Part shown: one piece after another, positions 41,401-56,400 of the stretch | How positions within the stretch are numbered: position 1 is the stretch's first letter | How the letters are laid out: every line of letters begins with the position of its first letter | Assembly: GCA_034509425.1 (NCBI GenBank) | Contig: JAVTVJ010000142.1 | Location: 2,613,501-2,677,500, forward strand | Origin: Eopsaltria australis | Taxonomy: Eukaryota; Chordata; Aves; Passeriformes; Petroicidae | Direction: 5' to 3' | Length of the DNA: 64,000 nt | Notes under the pieces: generated by a model | Seen by the model: the letters and a program-made list of their open reading frames with translations, nothing else | Databases searched by the model: none | What the model was told of the DNA's origin: nothing | Program-made: the position numbers and the translations under genes

Positions 41401-44400
41401 GAGTGGTTTGGGCTGGAAGGGACTCCTGCTAGATCAGAGAATCCAAATAACTGAAAACAACCTAACCTCTTAGGTTCCACCAGATATATTTGTGTCTTCA
41501 ACTTCAACAATAAATGGTTTAAATTCTCTTTAGAAGTCTACAGGATACTCTTTCAAAAAAGCCTTTCTTATCTTGGTATCTTAATTTCTGTGCAATTTTT
41601 CTTGATTCCATTTAAAAGTCTCTCTTCAAACTAGAAAAGGTATTTCTCCAAATTGTGATGTTCCTTCTCACTTCAATGTCAGGCTTTGCACAAGATACCT
41701 GTAAGATAGCTTTTACACAGTTTTGTAACCTGTGTTGAAGTCTGTAAGTTTAATTATTAAGTAAACTACACTACTTAGAGGGGAGAAGCAGATTCTCCCC
41801 TTGCATTATTCTTTTAGATCACATTTTATAGAAAGGAATGAGCAGAAACTGGAAGCTTTCCTTACAAAACACTTTAGGAGGTTCACAAAAAGAAGTCTAT
41901 CTAGAGTTTCAACAGACACATGCAATTAATTCTTGATGAGCTACCTCTCTGTAACACTTTATTTGCACCAACGGGATTTCTAAAAAGTTCCACAAGAAAG
42001 TGTGTTTAATCCCAACCTGTGCAGAATTCTACACTGAACTAAATATTCTGTTTAATTCACCTATTACTAACCTACTTGTCTTAATATTCTCCATGTCAAG
42101 CCTATATAATGAAAACTTTGGTTTAATATATAATCATACAACTGAATCTTAAGAAGTCTTGAAGAACAATAACTGTTGCTTTCAGTATCTCTAACTACTT
42201 CCATATCCTGCTAATAGAGCCATAAAATGGCTTGGGTGGAAGGGACCTTAAACATCATCCAGTTACAATCCCTTCTACCACAGGCAGGGCCACCATCCAC
42301 TAAACCAGATTGTTTAAAGCCACATTCAGCCTGGCCTAGAACCCTTCCCAAGGATGGCACATCCCTAATTTCTCTGAGCAACCTGTGCCAGTGCATCACC
42401 ACTCTCACAGTAAAGAACTTCTTCCTAATAACTAATCTAAACCTACTCTCTTTCAGTTTGAAGCCATTCCCCCCTGTATTGTCACCACATGTTCTTGTAC
42501 AAACAAGGTCCTTTCCAAGTTTCTTGGAGGCTCCTTTAGGTACTGGAAGATCACAACAGTATCTCCCAAGAACCTTCTCCAGATTGAACAACCCCAACTG
42601 TTTCAGTCTGTCTTCCCAGGAGAGGTGCTCTGGCTCTGGGACCACCTTCATGGCCTTGCCCAGGACTCAGTCCAACAGGTCTGTGTCCTTCTTATGCTGG
42701 GGCCCCAGAGACGGATGCAGCACTCCACGCAGGGTCTCACAGGAGCAGAACAGAGGGGCTGAAACACCTCTCCACAGTGTTTGTACCAAGCATCCTTACA
42801 CATCTAACATTCTTTCAAACTGATTGATGCAGAAGAGCACTAAAACTTTTCTATTCACTACACCACACAATGAGGCACCATATAATACATAAGATAGCTC
42901 ATCCAAGATGGGTATTTATTGCAGAAGAGCTCTACTTACCAGATTCTACTTGTGATGAAAACATTACCACTGACTGGGATGTTTCTAAATCATAGATGAC
43001 TGTGCTGCCAGTGTTAAAGGATGCCACCATATGAGCAGGGTCACAGCCTATAAAGTCGACTGATGTGGGTATTCCATGCTCTAGAAACAGCAAGAAGTAT
43101 CTTTAGAAAGAACGAAACACTTTAAACATTTAAGCTCACACTTAAAGAAGAAATTGGCTCTTTTCTTTAAAGTAATGCTACAGCACCATGATTATTTTAT
43201 TACAAGTGTTTCTTTTAGCTATGTTACCTAGTTAGGATAAATGGAGATAATGAGCCTGGATGCATCATCAGCTGCCTCATAGCAGATTTTCAAAACCACT
43301 GCAAAAAGTTACCTTTCTCTCCATTGTAAGTGCAAATACAGGGAATTTTTTCCGGTGGGTTCCATAACCGAATAGTGCCATCTGCTGAACAAGAGAGTAA
43401 GTGATTCTTTACACCACTGTAAGCAAGACCCCAGACTGCATCTGTGTGAGCAATTAATGTGCCAGCTAGAACGTTTGGCTCTGGAAAAAAAAGTTCAGAA
43501 AGAAAATCTTATTAGTGAAGAAGCATTAAGTATTCCTTGCATTTCAACATATACTAAATTCCACATAAACCAGCTGTATGTCCCCCCACCCTTTCTGTTG
43601 AAGCAACAGCTAGAATATTACACAAGTCATTTTGCATAACCACTGCCATCTTTCTCATAAAAGCCAACCAACCAAACAGGAAAAGAAAGAAACAAACTCA
43701 AACCAAAAAACCCTACCAAACCAAACCAGTCAACGAAGAAACCCTCACGAACAACTCAAACAACTATGTCCCTTTTTCCAGAAATATACACTCTTGTTAC
43801 CACCTCCTCTCTTATTTCTTCCTTTCAAATTCAACAACTTCAAGATGCTTGATCACAGCCCTTCCTTTGTACAAGGTGCAGAAAATCAGCTTTCCACTTA
43901 AACACTGGATATTTACTCAATGCTGTTTTTACTCAGCATACTCTGCTGTTTTATGATTTAAAACTCTCAAGCACACTAATAATAAAAACAGGACTAATTT
44001 TTTCCTGTGGAACTGGGAATCTTATTTTCATCTCCCTGCTACTTTATAATTGCCTGTCATAGAGGGTTTTTAAATCTATTCTCTATCAGGATTTGAGAAG
44101 TGAGAAAAAAAGATAAATGGAAAGGCATAAAGCCACACAAATCACTGAGAAACGGCAGTAGTATTTCACAAAAGCTCTAGAAAACAGATTAATATCAAGT
44201 GGAAAAAACAATGTTCAAGACAATGGTCATAAGGTGTTTATCTTGAAAAAGGTACCTACCATAGGTATCATATGGATCCACATTAGGGCTAGGCATGTTC
44301 CACCACTGGATGGTTGCATCAATACCACCACTGAAACACTGTTCTCCATTGGAACTAATTGCCAATGACAATACAGGTCCACTATTGAGAGACAGAGAAA

Positions 44401-47400
44401 AAAGCTGATTGATAACTGCCTACAGGATGGAAGTAAAATGCTGTCTACTGCTTAAAAAAAACATTTGGATTGGCTTAAGCAGTTAAGGACCCCTTAAACT
44501 CGATAGAAAAATTCTATTAATAAATTTTTTATATCTCAACAAGTGATATCAACCTCTATTAAAATAATTGTAATTAACTAAAACTATGCAAATTCAAAGA
44601 ACACTACCTTATTTCTCAGAAGCAACAGTAACTACACCTAAAAATGGTGAGTTTTTACAGTGAGTCTATGCCAATCTAATAGCTAGCTGTGCAGAAAGAG
44701 GTGGCTGTAGCCCCCCTCCCTGGCAACTATTTCCTCATCCTACTTTTAGGAACAAACAATAACCTGTGCCCCAGCAAACTGGTTCAGAGAAATGATCCTA
44801 GAAGCTGTACCTTTTGGCCAAAGTTAGACTCCTACTGGTTTAACTTCTTCAACCTGCTTGCTGTGATACTATCCAAGCACAAGTTGCAGCCCAAAGGAAG
44901 AAACAGATCTTCTACTTTGGACACACTACTACCACAGAGTTAACTGTAATGTAAAACCACATCCCAAAAATTAGGTGTCTGGGTCATTTGATGGCCATGC
45001 TCATGATATAAACAGGTGCAGATAAACAAACTAGAACTACACATTTGAAGATGCTGAAAAGGAAGATTATTGGCTGAATCCACCTATATATTTGGTAAAA
45101 TGAAGAACGAAGATGGTCAGAAAGACAGTGTTGCTCAATGATTGCTGGAGGAGAAAATTAATAAAATTATTTTGTTTCATCACACTAGAAGTCACAGAGT
45201 GGGGATTAGTTCTGTATCAGAACTTCCCCAAACCTTAACTTTTGATATTCACTAACAAACACACAACTAACAGCTTAAATTTAGACAGATCTGGAGAATT
45301 CAACTGATCAGTGACCCTCTATACCACTCACAAGAACTTGTATTTCATTAGGACAAATTAGTCACACAATCCTAGGGAAGAGTGTTTCATGTTTTAGCTA
45401 ATAAATGCTGAAGTAAGACATTATGTTCTATCATCTGGTGTAAGGGAAGGAGGAGGGTGATAACAGCATGTGCAAATTTCCTAATACAAACTATGAATTC
45501 ATTTTCTTTTTTGTTGTTTTTGAGGCCAGCACTAGAAGTGCTACCCACTTCCATGCTTATCGAAGAATTCCCTTGAAGATTACCTGCTAACTGGGTTGGA
45601 GATTGGATCTTTACTTATATAAGCAAAGTACTACTCTGCCTATGAACTGTGGGTTTTTATCTTGCCTTCTGATTGAAAGAAAGCAGAATTCGAAATTAGC
45701 ATATGAAACTCAGGCAGCAATAAAGCAGTTAACACAAGCTGAAAAATCATTACAACTCAGACCTGTATCTGAAGATACTAGCAAAGACCAGCCTCTACCT
45801 TACTCATCTTTTCCACACATTACATATAAAATTCACAATCTGAGACATGTCTTAGGGTGATTTCATTATCATAATCTATAACCTCTCCTTTCCACTGCAA
45901 CTAATCATATTTGTTACTTTCTTGTTCTTGTGTTATCATGGACTCTGCAATTCATGACAGGGATGGTATTGCTATTAAGCTGCTTTACTAAGTATAATGG
46001 GCCTTGTCTAAACAAAGTAAAAATAGCATAATTTGTGGCTTTTACACTGAAGTTATTTATGAATACATGAGATAACGACAATATATTTATCAGCCATGAA
46101 TAATGTCAAACACTCACATGTGGGCCCTAAATGTGTAGATGGGTTCTACATCTAAAGAGGCACTCCTGAAAGAAAAAGAAGAGTTATTATACCACATGAA
46201 ATCTCTACTGAAAAACTCAGAAAATATAAGAGCTTAATCAATTTCAAAGGCATTTAGAACACAACTGATGCTTTACAAAAACCCATATACTTGCTTTTTG
46301 GCAGGAACCGTTTTCTGCAAATTCCAAAGTTTCAGAGTATGGTCCTCAGAGGCTGTAACCAGCACAGGCTCTACAGGATGAAAAGCTAATGCTCGCACTC
46401 CATCGAAATGACTGCGTAGCGTGTACTTAGGGTTCCATGTCTTTCGGAAGGCATCTTTATTAGCTGGCAACTTGAAAGAAGAAAAGGAAAGGAGTAATTT
46501 TATCTTGGATTTTTAAATACGTATTTTATATATATCCTCTCCTATTTTTGGAAAACAGCCTATGCTTGATTCAGCTAATACACATATAATCTTAAGTTTG
46601 CATTTATCTATATACACCTATAACCTTATCTGGCCAGCTAGACAGTCTGCAAATTTTTCTGTTGTAACAGCTTTCTTTGACCCAGGCTGGAATGATACGT
46701 AATTTTAAACACACAGAAAAGAAGACTTGATTTTCAAAACTGATTTTAATCCTCTTGTGCAATGACACTAACTCTTCTTCCTTGCAGAAAGAGAAATGTT
46801 TCATTGCATATCATGTTGTCTGCACCCCAGCAAGAGCTGTCAAAAGCTCATTTATCACTTAAATACAATAAAAATGAACTTGAGGTGCTTAGTGAGTGAT
46901 CTTCCTCAGATGAGTAACTTGACTGAGATTAACGAGAAACATACACAATTCTTGAATAACTAATCAAAATTTCAAAACACATTTAGCATGATTTTAAACA
47001 CAAATAAAAGTATTTTTTAAGTCTTTAATGAGTTTTAAATAGATTTATGAGACAGTAACTTAGCTGCTTTGTAAAGCAATATATGTGAACTATACATTTA
47101 TATATTGTGAACATCCGATTCATACTCTTAACCTACAGACTGTTAGGCTAAAATACAATCATATTAATTATAGGTAACTCAGAGGAGTTACCAGAAAAAT
47201 TCAAGCCCTTCTAACGACTGCAAGAGACTAATTTACAGCTTTGAATATGATTTCTATTTATGCAGCAAGCAGACCCCTAAAAGACTACATCCCATCCTAA
47301 GTCTCCATCATAAAGAAATAATATGTCTGGGTACTTTTCTCTTCCCCTAAAGGCAGTTTAGAAAACTGACTTGAATTAGATGAACAAAACAAGCAAACCA

Positions 47401-50400
47401 AGAATGAATGGAAACGAATTGCACCCTTTGTCTTACTCACTACCTATTCAGCATGCAATTGTTAAAGTATGTTTCTCGACTGTAAGCCACAGTATCTTGA
47501 CATCTCAAGCTAATTTCAGCAACACTAATAAGAAATTAACAGCTAATCAAATCATACTACCTTTTACCTGTCAGGACTGAAAATAAACAGATAATAGTGT
47601 AACATGTACTGTAATAAGTATTCTTGGACCAAGTCTATAACCTGGGTGGAATTATCACTACTCACTCAAACCAAATGAAATTCTATCCAACAAAACAAAC
47701 AGGCTCAGACAATAAATTTACTCTCCTGAGTTACAGATGTGCAGACATTTCTTTTTCCATTATATTACTGTAAATTTCTGCCCTAAGTGCAAACTTTACC
47801 TAATTCTGATCAAGTCACAGAAACTTGCTATACCGGTAACCTGAATGTGTATTGCTATAATTGCTATATGCAACCTGAATTTTTAGCATCTTTTTAATAC
47901 CAGCCAAGAAATACATATAATAACAAAACATTCTGTTTGCAACCTTCCTCCTTCTGAGTACACTGAATACTACAATACTTTTACTGAGATTTAAGTTATT
48001 TAGCACTACACTGTATATTATATACAAGCCTTATAAAAAGAGTAATCTTTTGTTTCAGGAAGCAGAGCAGAGCGGAATTCTGGAGTTCTGCATCAAACAT
48101 AATTTGGACTAAAGTGTTGATTTATTTGCCTCCCCAAATGGACAAGAGAAGGGGGGAAAAAAGAAAGGAAAAAAAAAAGGTATTTTCCTAGCAAATAGAG
48201 TCCCTTGATATTTTAAATCTTCATTATGTAACGTATTCAGTCACCTAGCTAACTTATGTTGCCTCATGTATTTGCAGTGATCTGGGGCTTAGAGAAATAA
48301 AAGCCAAAAACTTGAAATAGCAATCCTTAACTTTAGCACATGGTATGTCCCAGATTATGCAGAAGACTTTCAATTTTTTGGCTGCAATGTGCATCCACAC
48401 AACAATAATTTCTGTTACAGTTGTGATGAAAAGTCATTTGAGAAAATCAAAACTGGATACAGTGATCCTGATTTTTTAAAATATGAAAAGAGTTAATTCT
48501 AGCTCTCTTTTTTTCTTTTTTCTTAAATGGATTGCTGAAAGGCTAACTTTGTTTTTAGCAGTACAGAGCAATCTGCTAAAATGCAAGATACAGAATTTAC
48601 ACCAGTTATGAAAAGCAAGGTACATTTCCTATTTTAAGTATACTTTATTTTTTTAAAATGGATGGCAACATCTTGGCTCTTTCAGAAGACAGCACATACA
48701 CTTTACTAGAAATCTAGTTATATATAAACCAATTTTTAAAAACGCTTTTCCCTATCCATGTCTCTAATGGATCTTGATATCCTTACTGCAAAAGTAAGAG
48801 AACAACTGATACATGTTTAAAGAGGTCCTTGGAATCTCCAAGAATAAAAGGTAACCAGTAATGCATTTCCAAAAAAAAACTCAACCAAAAAACCCAACCC
48901 CACCTCAGAAAAAGAGTCAAGGATTTGGAAAAGGGATTTGATGACTACCAAGGATAAATGTGAGATTATTTCCAGAAACGGGCCAGAGGAATAATGGAAA
49001 ACTAGTGAAATGTGACAGTATATATCGATGTTCTAAAGTATGACATCTCAAAAGTGTCTCAAAACGTAAGGGGTATATGGACACACTGCCCCACTGAGTC
49101 TGGATGGTCTGCTCTAAGTGTATATTTATATACACACGCACAGTCAAGATAAAGTCATGAGAAAACAGACTATGGAACCATACAACTTCACTAGCTGCTC
49201 CTCCCTTTTTCCATGGACTTTAGTAAAGACCAAGAAGGACCAAACAACCCATTCATTCTGCCTTGTAAAGCACAGGCAAATCTGACTGAAACTACATCTG
49301 AACTAAACACAAAAAACAACTCCCTCCCACCAAAAAAAAAAAAGGCATCAGGGAATGAAGTTCTTCCTTGTCGCTGCAGTCAACAGATTCCTAACACGTA
49401 CTAAGAAGACGTGCATTTCCCTATCTCAAACAAGTACTCCCTAACAGCAAACAAAAATTTTAGAAAACAGTAATTAGGAACTGCAGTGTCCTTTTATATT
49501 TTAATGTTACTTTTTTTATAATGTTGTAACTTATTGGAGATTTCCAAGTTTACATACTCTGATAAAGGAAAGTTTTCCATTTTTCAGTCAGTCCTACTGC
49601 AGAAAAACACCATTCTCTGCTGCTATGGAATCAAAAAATATACAAATGGGAGCAGTTGATTTGGCAACATTATTCCCTCAGCATACAAACAACTACATGC
49701 ACTGAGGTCAATGTAAGTAACTAGATAATGAGAAAGACATGACCTGAGATGACTGTACTGTTTACAGTCTTGGAGACAGCCTGTGCATTCAATCAAACAA
49801 ACAGAAATCTTTTGAGCTATAGTTGAAATTCCTAAGATTTATATTCAACCCCCATCCTGTATTCATATCATCTCCTTTTCACAATACAACATTCATCCAG
49901 GAGTGACAAGAAGCAGGGAAACCAAGTGACAATTATGGTCAATCACAACTCATTTTTGGTGAATGGTCCACTAAGAAAGCAAAACCCCACTTCTATCTTT
50001 TGTCTCCTATGTATACCAGATATCAGAGTATGAAATAGCCTCTTCCCTCGCACCTCCCAAACCAAGCTGAAATAAAAGAACCTCTAATCAAGGGTTTCAG
50101 TGCGAAGATTTTGAAAATTCAACTACATTGAAAAAGTAAGATCAACTTCATCTACAAGATGATTAACACCTTTCTAACCTTCAACAAATGTGTGTTTCTA
50201 CTGCAAATTTCTTATTAGCTCAGGCAGCACTTCATATTTGTGTATCAGTTATTCTCTGCTTTAAGTTTCCCAAGAGTGAAGGTACTCTCTGTTCTCCATC
50301 ACTCTTTGCACCACAAAAACTGTTTTGCCAGGTTTGTCACAAATTTCAGATTCTCATGTAACAGTTTCATCAGTTGGTATCAATTATATTCATAGTAATG

Positions 50401-53400
50401 CTTTCTGAGTTTAGTTCTAGCTTGCCTGTAAATACCTCTCCATCTAGGAATAACCAAAATGGCTACACACTTTTATAAAGAATTTGTACTTCACAAAAGA
50501 CAGCAATACATTGCAAAATTGCAATCTGCAGTAAAGGCAATACCATTAGACATTTTAAATACAATACTGCATGCAAAAACTTACCTGATCACTTCCCTAA
50601 CCAGCCATCCAATGTTACTAGCCAATCAAAAATTTGTTTAACACCACTGGTAGAAGCTTAATGAATATGGTCAAAGGAATGTCAGAACACTCTGGATTAT
50701 AATAAAAATACCCCTTAGAAGTTTATAGTACTATATATACAGTCTATGCTGTTAACACTACTAACTCACCAAAAGAAAAGCAAGTAAGTTATTATCAATA
50801 TCTGTGTTTCATGCCATGTCTGCTCAACACTCCATTTCAATGCATAACTGTCATTTTTGTTACGTTAAGACATTAATACATATGTCATAACACATTCCCC
50901 CCCCAGTGACAAAATCTGAATTAAATTCTTAATGTAGAAAAAACCCATTATCATCTCACTTAATTCTGGTTACCCAAATTCATTAGCTAATTCACAAGGT
51001 GCTCTCTGCTTCCAAGTAACAGCTTTTACTAATGAAGTGCATCAGTAACTTCAGGGTGGAGGGGAGGGGGGGGGACCCAACTGTTATTGGTTAAACTGTA
51101 TACAGAATTTTAAAATAAAATTGCACTTACATCATAACTATAGTCTGCATCATTTGTTACTGTCAAGTCTGCAAGGTCTCCAAGGCCCAGTACACTTAAC
51201 AACACATCATCAGAACCCATAATAAATGATTTTCCTCCTCCAGGTGGAAACGTTATTGGCTCAGCTACAAAGAACAAAACAGTTTCTTTAAGTCTCAATA
51301 CAGTAATCAAACTGATGAAAAGCTGCATTATTCATCACTTAACAACAAAGCAGAGCTTAAAACTGAACTTTTATGTACTACATACAGCCCCAACTAAAAA
51401 AAAAACAAACAAGAGCATGAAGACACGCACACATGTGCAAACACACACACATTATATACACAATTCTTGTATCATGCTTTGTCATTTGATTTCAACTTAT
51501 TCTACAGAGGTGTTGATACTGACAAGTGACTTAACTGACATGACTTTATACTGCAATATCAAATGTACATCCCAGGCCTCCAAATTCTCAGCCGAGTTTT
51601 TCATTCATTACACCATGCTTCCTGCCTTGTACTTGCAAATGAGACTTTGCATTTTATACTAGTCAAATAATTCTACTTGTATACTGAAGTATTCTTTAAT
51701 CGCTCAAGCAAAAGACTCCTGCAAAACATCTCTTCTACTTAAAGTTTTTTCAGACAACTGAAACATTTATTCATTTCCTCTATTAGTTTCTTGGCATGAT
51801 TTTGGATTCTAATTTTAAAGTACACTCAATTGATACTCATGTTGTCTAGCTACGCCTTCATCAAATTAAAATTTAACATTTTTGTTAATTATCATTTAGA
51901 ATTAATAAAAGTTATATTAAGCCATTCACTATGAATTCACATCTGAAAAATAAAGTTTAAAATATTCACCCATATTCCTTACCCTCTTCAGTGATTCTGT
52001 AAATCTCCCTCAACCCACAAATATCAATTTAGCATTAAAGAATAGGAATGAAGGCTTAAACATTGCAACGCTTCAGCGCATTTTAGAAGCTACTTCTATT
52101 TCTCAGTTTTATTTCCCACTTAGAAATAGCAACATTTGTTAAGTAGAGTATGTAAAATTAAGGTATGTGTGAACTTTAGCTAAGTATAAGCATCTGCAAA
52201 ATACGTTAAATGGTATTTGACATCTTGAAAAATTAAACTTGCTTGACTTCTGAATTTCACTGATCTGGCACAGAGAGTTATGGCCTCACTTTAATGCCAC
52301 TCCTTATTTCTAATCCTCCTAGAAAACCCTTCAATCTCAGAGATAATAGTTTCCAGTTTCCCGAGTTCATTGTCTCATTAAAGTAGTTCCAAACAAGAGG
52401 ACTAATAATTAACACAACCCTGTTTAGAATACACATCTCCATTATTCCCTATTGCCACTACCTGAATTGTAGCTTAGCTGGGATCCACTCCTGCTGACAG
52501 AAAGTGACTGAAACCAGGTGTAAAGTTATAGATGTCTGGCACCACTGCTAGGGCTAGGCAAAGAGGAGCCAGTCCAGCTAGACCAAAATACATCACTTCT
52601 CAAGAATAAAACAGGTTCTATTGCTTCAAAACTACGGTACTATCAAGAAATGTAACCTCATTAGCACAGTCACCATAACTGTTTGTGAGAATCTAAGAAT
52701 ATAATCTATATAAGAACACAGATTGCTGTTTCTACAATTGCATTAAAAGAGCAAACAATATTCTACCTATGCACAATCACCTCTTTTAAAAATATTCACA
52801 ATCCATACAGAGGTTTGACTCATAAGAATGCTACAGTACATTAAAAGCCCAAAATGGCAAACCATGCCCTTACATGATAAGCTTTTCATTTCCATTAGTA
52901 ATTTACCAGAACTATACATTTGACCGTCTACTACAAACCACTTATATTTCATAAGAAGACATATACCTACAAAACACCTATTTACTTTTCTGTTACTACT
53001 ACCTGATCTTTAGGAGAGGCCCACAAGGTAAGCCCTGTAACTTGTCATACCAATTCTTTGTGAAATTAATGTCACCTCACCTTAACAGATCAACTTTCCT
53101 GTGCTTTATAATAAAAATTAAGGACTACCACATCAAGAACTTATACTACAAATTAATCAAGTTTTTTTTGTTTTGAGGCTTTAAATAAAGCTTCAAAATT
53201 AATGCTACTCGAAATTAAGAAGACTATTTCTAAATATTAAAATTGCCAGTATGTATGTACATTGTGTTCTGCAATTTACTTGTGAATTTTATGTTTTAAA
53301 GTGAGGCATATTTGAGAAGTAAAAAACATGGTTGAAAACCGCTTTTGTAAAAAAAAGGAAGAATAGTAACACAATGAAAAATGCATGATGTTACAGCTAC

Positions 53401-56400
53401 TAAAAATAAAGACCCACATCTTCACATACCAGAACAATGCATCAAAAGATACATGCAAATGATAGTAAAAAAATTATTTTTTCACTTTTTCCATCTAGGA
53501 AATAAATCCCAATATTTTTCTAACACACAGTACAGTTATTATTCTCATAGCATAATATAAATGTTTAACTGAGTTTGCAATCAATAAATATAAAGTAGAA
53601 ATGTCATAGTACAAGTTCCTTTGTAGATTAAACTAGGTGAAATAAACACTGTAATATAAAATCATATTATTAAATATTTGCTTAGCCTATTCTAATCAGC
53701 ACTTCTTACCTTCAAGTTCTTGATATCATTCATAATTAAGTCAAAATCAATGAGTAATACTTGTAAAACTTAAACTGCCTTTATCTCTGATCAGATATGT
53801 ACGTTCATATAGGCTGCTGTTGTCTACTGTACAACAGGGACATCTTAACCTTGTTTTCCACAAAGTTAAGATGTGGTACACCAAAAGCAGCTGTTCATAC
53901 CCAAGCAATTGGCTGGCACTGCCTTATTTTCTGTTAATCTGTAGATTGACACCTCTGCAATCTATGGATATTAAAACTGAAAAACAACCAGTGAAAAAAG
54001 TAATTTTCTCTATATTGGATGTAAAAATCATATTGATACCACTTCTGAAAGTCATAAAACATGTTGAAATGGAAACTCCAATTTCTCATGGCCAAAATTA
54101 TCAAGTGATTATGGTATAACATCATATTTAACCACGCAGCTCAGAGTGAAAAAAAACCCAAAACAACAAAAACCAAACTCTCACACCTTTAGAGGTATAA
54201 AACAGATCTTCCAAGCCAGTTAGAGCCAGTTTTTCCCTGAACCCCCTTCAAAAAAAATTATCAATCACTACCTCAGACCTGTGGTGTAGAATAAAAGATC
54301 CATACAGTCACAAGAAAATTATGGCTTGATAAAATTCATCAGCTTAGGCTAGTGTGTCCCAGGAAGAAAGCCTTAAGTTATCTGCAAAATCTTAGCCTTC
54401 AGAACATAGCTGAATAAATAATTGAGTAAAATCTGTATTTGTACTGCATGGTGCAAAATCTGTGTTTTATGATAAAGAAGCATTTGTCCTTGTAAACACA
54501 CCTAGAAGGAATTCAATTACAGCACTGCCTGTTTGTTCGCAGCTTTGCACCATATAATACAGACAAAAACTCAAAAAGCCACATAGCGTTCAGGATAGAA
54601 ATAGCTGAATTTACACTCTAATATTCAAGTTTTAAAACTATGCAGAAATCACAAAGAGCAGATAAGCTCAGAATCAGAGATAATATTACTACTCAATAAA
54701 TAAAGAGCAAACTACACTGACAAGTTAAAAACATATGGACATGCTAAACAGCATGAAAACATAATGATGAAAGCAGTTTACTTGAACAGTGTGAACAATC
54801 TTTACTTAAAGGGTAACACAGTGTTTGTGCTACCAAAAACCAGGCAATAAAAGTCAGTCCCTAAAAATTCCAATTTAGTATCTATTTCTTCAAAAAGATT
54901 GTTTTGTCCAGTATTATTTTAGATGTAAGGCCTCTACCTGAGACAACAGCCCTGTCTGTAACAAGGTCTGTGTCTATGTTCCTTGCCACAACATGTATGG
55001 CCTAAGAAAAACAGCCTAAGACAGACCCAGAAAATTGTAACTGTAGGGTCACGTGGCTTTAATACCTAAACGTGGCTAAAAGGCAACCTAAACTTAAATA
55101 CAGCCTATACAAGTTTTAGCAAGTGGATTTTCACGGGTAGATTTTTCAATTGCACTCCACAGGTACATTTGATACTGCTTCATCTTGAAGATGGAAATAA
55201 AAACAAAGATGAAAAGGAAGGCAGTAAAAAAGACAACTTTTGTAAAATGACAGCCTGGGAGAGCAATAAAAAAACCTCCTTGAAATGTGGTTTGGGTTTT
55301 TTTTTCTGTTTGCCTGGTGACAGGCATTTGTGAGGCCAAGGGTGAAAAAGAACAGGAGAACCAACAGATTACTGGAATCAGTAGTAATGCAAATTCAATT
55401 TCTGCCATAGCTGATACTACGCCAGGGCTTATGGGTCAAAGATCATCCTAACAGAGCCAAATCTGAACACACCTGAGTATTTTGAGTATGTTCTAAGTAG
55501 AGGACAATTTGCGTAACAGTATTCTAATTTCAAAGCTAATACAAGAAAATCATTCCTTTAAAACAAAAAACTTAAAAGCCAAATACAAGACTTTTGACTT
55601 TATATATAATAGCTTGCCACTAATTTTCATTAAGTAAGATTTTCATTTCAAAGACAATCCTGAAACTGAAACACTTTGTAAAGAAATAAACAGTGTCTCT
55701 GTAAACTTGTGTATTTTATACACAAAGGGAATTTTATAAAAGAGAACATGAAGTTTGAGGAAAAGAGACTAATTAGTACCATAACTTAAATCACCAATTT
55801 TCATTTTAAAATCCAAAATGCGCATCAAATGTTAATACTCACCTTTTTTCCCCTCAATAAGTAACAACCTATTTGTGAAAGATTATGCTAATGGGGGGTG
55901 TCTCCAAACAGGGATTTAATAGTGAATAGTGTCAGAACACACTGCTGTACATAAAGTTATTTTAAAAAACTTATGAAATAATGGTGAGTTATGATAAGCC
56001 ACAGAAACTCAAGCCATATTCTCATAAAACCATTTGGGAAGAACTGCAAGTAAAATAATAATGTGGCAATCTGCAACTGCATTAAGCTTTACAGAAGGGA
56101 TAATAAATTACAGCCTGTGCTTTCTAAAAGAAATCTCCTGAAATACAGTAAGTAGCTGAATTTTTTGTACCTTCCTCTGCTCTTGCACCTTCATGATCAG
56201 TCATTCTAGAAGAGGGTGACCTAGATTGATTAATGATTCCTGAAGGGATGTGGGGTATCTCATCATCGCCCAGATCAGCTATCATGTCGTGAAGTTTTGT
56301 CCTGTTGACTCCTGTAAATTAATGTCAGCAGCAAAAATTCATTTGATTGCTACCGCTTGACTTGACTGAAGTCTAAAAATCCATTAAATAAGAATAATTA

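Larger units (their letters stand above)
38641..42939 (-). other. STRN3 introns around exon 40910-41017
   Basis: Two AT-rich introns (38641-40909 and 41018-42939). The second contains a short CR1 remnant (41394-41450) and a larger CR1 fragment (42214-42763). Nothing else is recognised. Confidence 0.8.
43081..46117 (-). other. STRN3 introns between 43.1 and 46.1 kb
   Basis: Introns at 43081-43312, 43481-44259 and 44382-46117. An A/C-rich low-complexity tract (CCAAA-type) lies near 43660-43740. No other feature is recognised. Confidence 0.8.

Noticed and set aside
42211..42823. Open frames of 146 and 198 codons
   Set aside because: They cover a reversed CR1 3' fragment; the peptide similarity is to translated CR1 only.
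46273..46294. Read-through of the STRN3 exon into QVYGFL
   Set aside because: These codons follow the GC donor and are intron; the next exon continues the conserved protein.
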